NCBI GenBank assembly: GCA_013397435.1
Contig: VZRG01000030.1
Coordinates: forward strand, 763,477-827,476
Source of the DNA: Erythrocercus mccallii
Lineage: Eukaryota; Chordata; Aves; Passeriformes; Dicruridae
Length of the DNA stretch: 64,000 nucleotides
Reading direction: 5' to 3'
Below, one piece after another: positions 62,246-64,000 of this stretch (positions are counted from its first letter, which is position 1; every line of letters begins with the position of its first letter). Made by a program: the position numbers and the translations under genes. The notes beneath the pieces are model-generated. The model was not told the DNA's origin. It ran no database searches and saw only the letters and a program-made list of their open reading frames with translations.

Positions 62246-64000
62246 TGGTGCCACCTCATCCAATTGAAGACCTAAAGTCACATTACAGAAGGCATTTTCC
62301 CTTTCTTTTGTGGAAATTTGGAAAGCCAACTCAGGCGACAGCCAGGAGCTGGGAGCCATGTTCAGCTGAAAGATGGAAGAGAGGAGAGAGGGAAAGCTGG
62401 AGGGACTTTCTCCTCATCTGCCTGGGTATTCTGGAGCATCTTCCTCTTCCTCACAGCCTCCTTCTTCAGCCACTTAAGGTTTGGAAATGAGAAATACTAT
62501 TTTGGGGAGCAAAAACAAGGTATGAGTTTTTTAGCTTGGGTGTTCTGCCCAAATCCATCTTAAGAAGTCATCAAGCATCTTGTGAACATAAACCCCCTAA
62601 AAGACTGATTCAGGCACTTCCTCTGCCTCTTACTCCTGCTCTCCCTCCTCTATATTTCTGCTTTCTCTCCTTGGAATATCAGCTTCAGTGGTTCCTAGCC
62701 TCCAATCCCAGTCTCACTCTATAGGAATGCAATTCATTCCCTGCACACATTTTTTTGAGGTCAGCTATAAGATGCTTCAAAACTGATTCTGAGTTCTCTC
62801 TGAGCATTCTACAGTCATTTAATTCAGTCTATTTTTCCCCTGGGTTCATATGGGAAGCCCTAGCATGCCATCCCTAAACCTAAGAAGGTGGTGCTGGCCA
62901 GAAGAAGACAGAGGTAGCCCTGTTGTTTTAGTTTGGTTCAGTTCAGTGCAGTTAGCTTTATAATCCTCGTGTACTCATGTTGCAGTTTCACATATGTCCT
63001 GTATGAGTTTCCCCTTGGCAGAAACAATGGACACTGTTGGTTGTTAAGCAGTTGACATACTGGAACTCAGCCAGAGCTGTGTGTAATTTGTGGATAAATG
63101 ATCTATAGGTTATGTCACATTCTTCTGCAGTGTTCTGAAAGGACAGTGAAAGGCCCAGCTCATGGCATCAATACTGGCCAAAATCCATCTGACACCTAAT
63201 AAAAGCCATGTTCTAAAAATTCTGTGTTTGGCCTGAAAGAGATAAATCAGTTAATGCAACAACCTATGAACAGTATTTCTGGATGAAAGACCTGACTAAA
63301 GTATAAATCACTAGAGCTTCTGATGATGGTACTAATTCAGGAATAGCAATCTATTTTCATGGAAGAGAGTTCATGGGAATAACAAAGGTTTATATTTTAG
63401 GACACAGGCTGCCTTCAAGCTTAAGCAAGGCTTGTGGAATGAATGTCTTATTTTTGTACAGCCTGCTGGGATGACAAAATCCAAAACCCTTGGCCAACAA
63501 AGATTTACTTCCAGGGAGGGATATGGAACCAGTTCTGCTGGCACAATTCCCATGAGACAAAAGCTGTCATTCAGGGAAGTGGTGCCAGGAGCCAAAAGAC
63601 AATCTCCTTTTTTTCACTTCTATTTGCAGGGTGTGTAGGAGAGTGACTTTGCCAATACAGATATTAGAAAAACTCCTGGAGAGAACAGTTGTTATCCCAA
63701 GAGATGGGCATGGAGGCACAGCACCTTTTCAAATTTATCCTTTCACATTTTGTTTTACTACTTTACTACTTTATCTTTTTTTACTACTTTGCCCTGGATT
63801 TTGCCCCAAGTTTTGGCAGTGTTTACACATTAATTATTCTTTTCAGTCAGGAAAGGTCCAGCAAGATTCTCCAGAGAGGGCTCTGCCCCTCTAAAACTTC
63901 TCTTTTGATTTTCTATCCGCTCGGTGAGTGGTACTTGCAGTATCATTTACTCATCCACAAGTTGGTACTTGATGTATTTGATCTAACAAGTGCTTTATCT
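62246..64000. other. Unique DNA to window end, no gene seen
   Basis: About 1.75 kb with several overlapping short frames (up to 87 codons) and no recognisable domain, RNA gene or repeat. A TTTACTACT-type triplication lies near 63756-63790. Confidence 0.5.

Noticed and set aside
61851..62267. A 138-codon plus-strand frame
   Set aside because: It is antisense to a CR1 3' fragment, where such open frames recur by descent from the repeat.
1..64000. CRISPR array, operon, phage or plasmid features
   Set aside because: No regularly spaced direct repeats, ribosome-binding sites or tightly packed genes. All the evidence points to vertebrate nuclear DNA.

Overview
This is vertebrate nuclear DNA, most likely from a bird and probably a songbird (passerine). 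CR1-type LINE fragments are the dominant repeat: 5'-truncated pieces ending in the CR1 3' hallmark, copies of an ATTCTRTG-type octamer. One element has a tRNA-Ile-like head joined to a CR1-like tail, the architecture described for the passerine SINE family TguSINE1. There are also two solitary avian-type endogenous retrovirus LTRs. The DNA is AT-rich, has no operon structure, and carries one 106-base run of N next to a pentanucleotide microsatellite, as in a draft assembly. The organism call is inference from repeat content.

I could not support any protein-coding gene. Open frames are short (161 codons at most), run on both strands, and are mostly explained by chance, by microsatellites or by decayed transposons. 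The window reads as intergenic or deep-intronic DNA. The most gene-like stretch is about 25.10-25.74 kb (minus strand), where a long open frame contains a good-looking splice acceptor. It has no recognisable homology and is listed at low confidence.

Layout: 0-1.85 kb unique; 1.86-2.30 kb solo LTR (plus); 2.3-5.0 kb unique with a Z-DNA-prone tract; 4.99-5.12 kb perfect (TTCC)33; 5.1-23.4 kb mostly unique, with an (AT)/(AC) microsatellite, a T/G-rich tract, a pol III B-box-like site at 22.67 kb and an AT-rich block at 23.0 kb; 23.47-24.62 kb a CR1 copy (minus) with reverse-transcriptase remnants, split by a SINE (plus); 24.6-26.7 kb unique; 26.7-26.9 kb (TTTCC)n and assembly gap; 27-36.2 kb unique with a CRE-like cluster, a tandem B-box duplication, a GC-rich patch and possible ancient repeat remnants; 36.2-37.3 kb a second solo LTR (minus) with internal tandem repeats; 37.3-49.7 kb unique; 49.7-62.3 kb six more CR1-like fragments; 62.3-64 kb unique.

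Recognisable CR1 sequence is absent from the first 23 kb and clustered in the right part. The mobile elements are all fossils: truncated, frameshifted or reduced to LTRs. No intact autonomous element, CRISPR array, rRNA or functional tRNA gene was seen. I found no convincing undescribed system. The most informative features are the nested SINE-in-CR1 insertion, the repeat-bearing LTR and several tRNA-like B-box sites.
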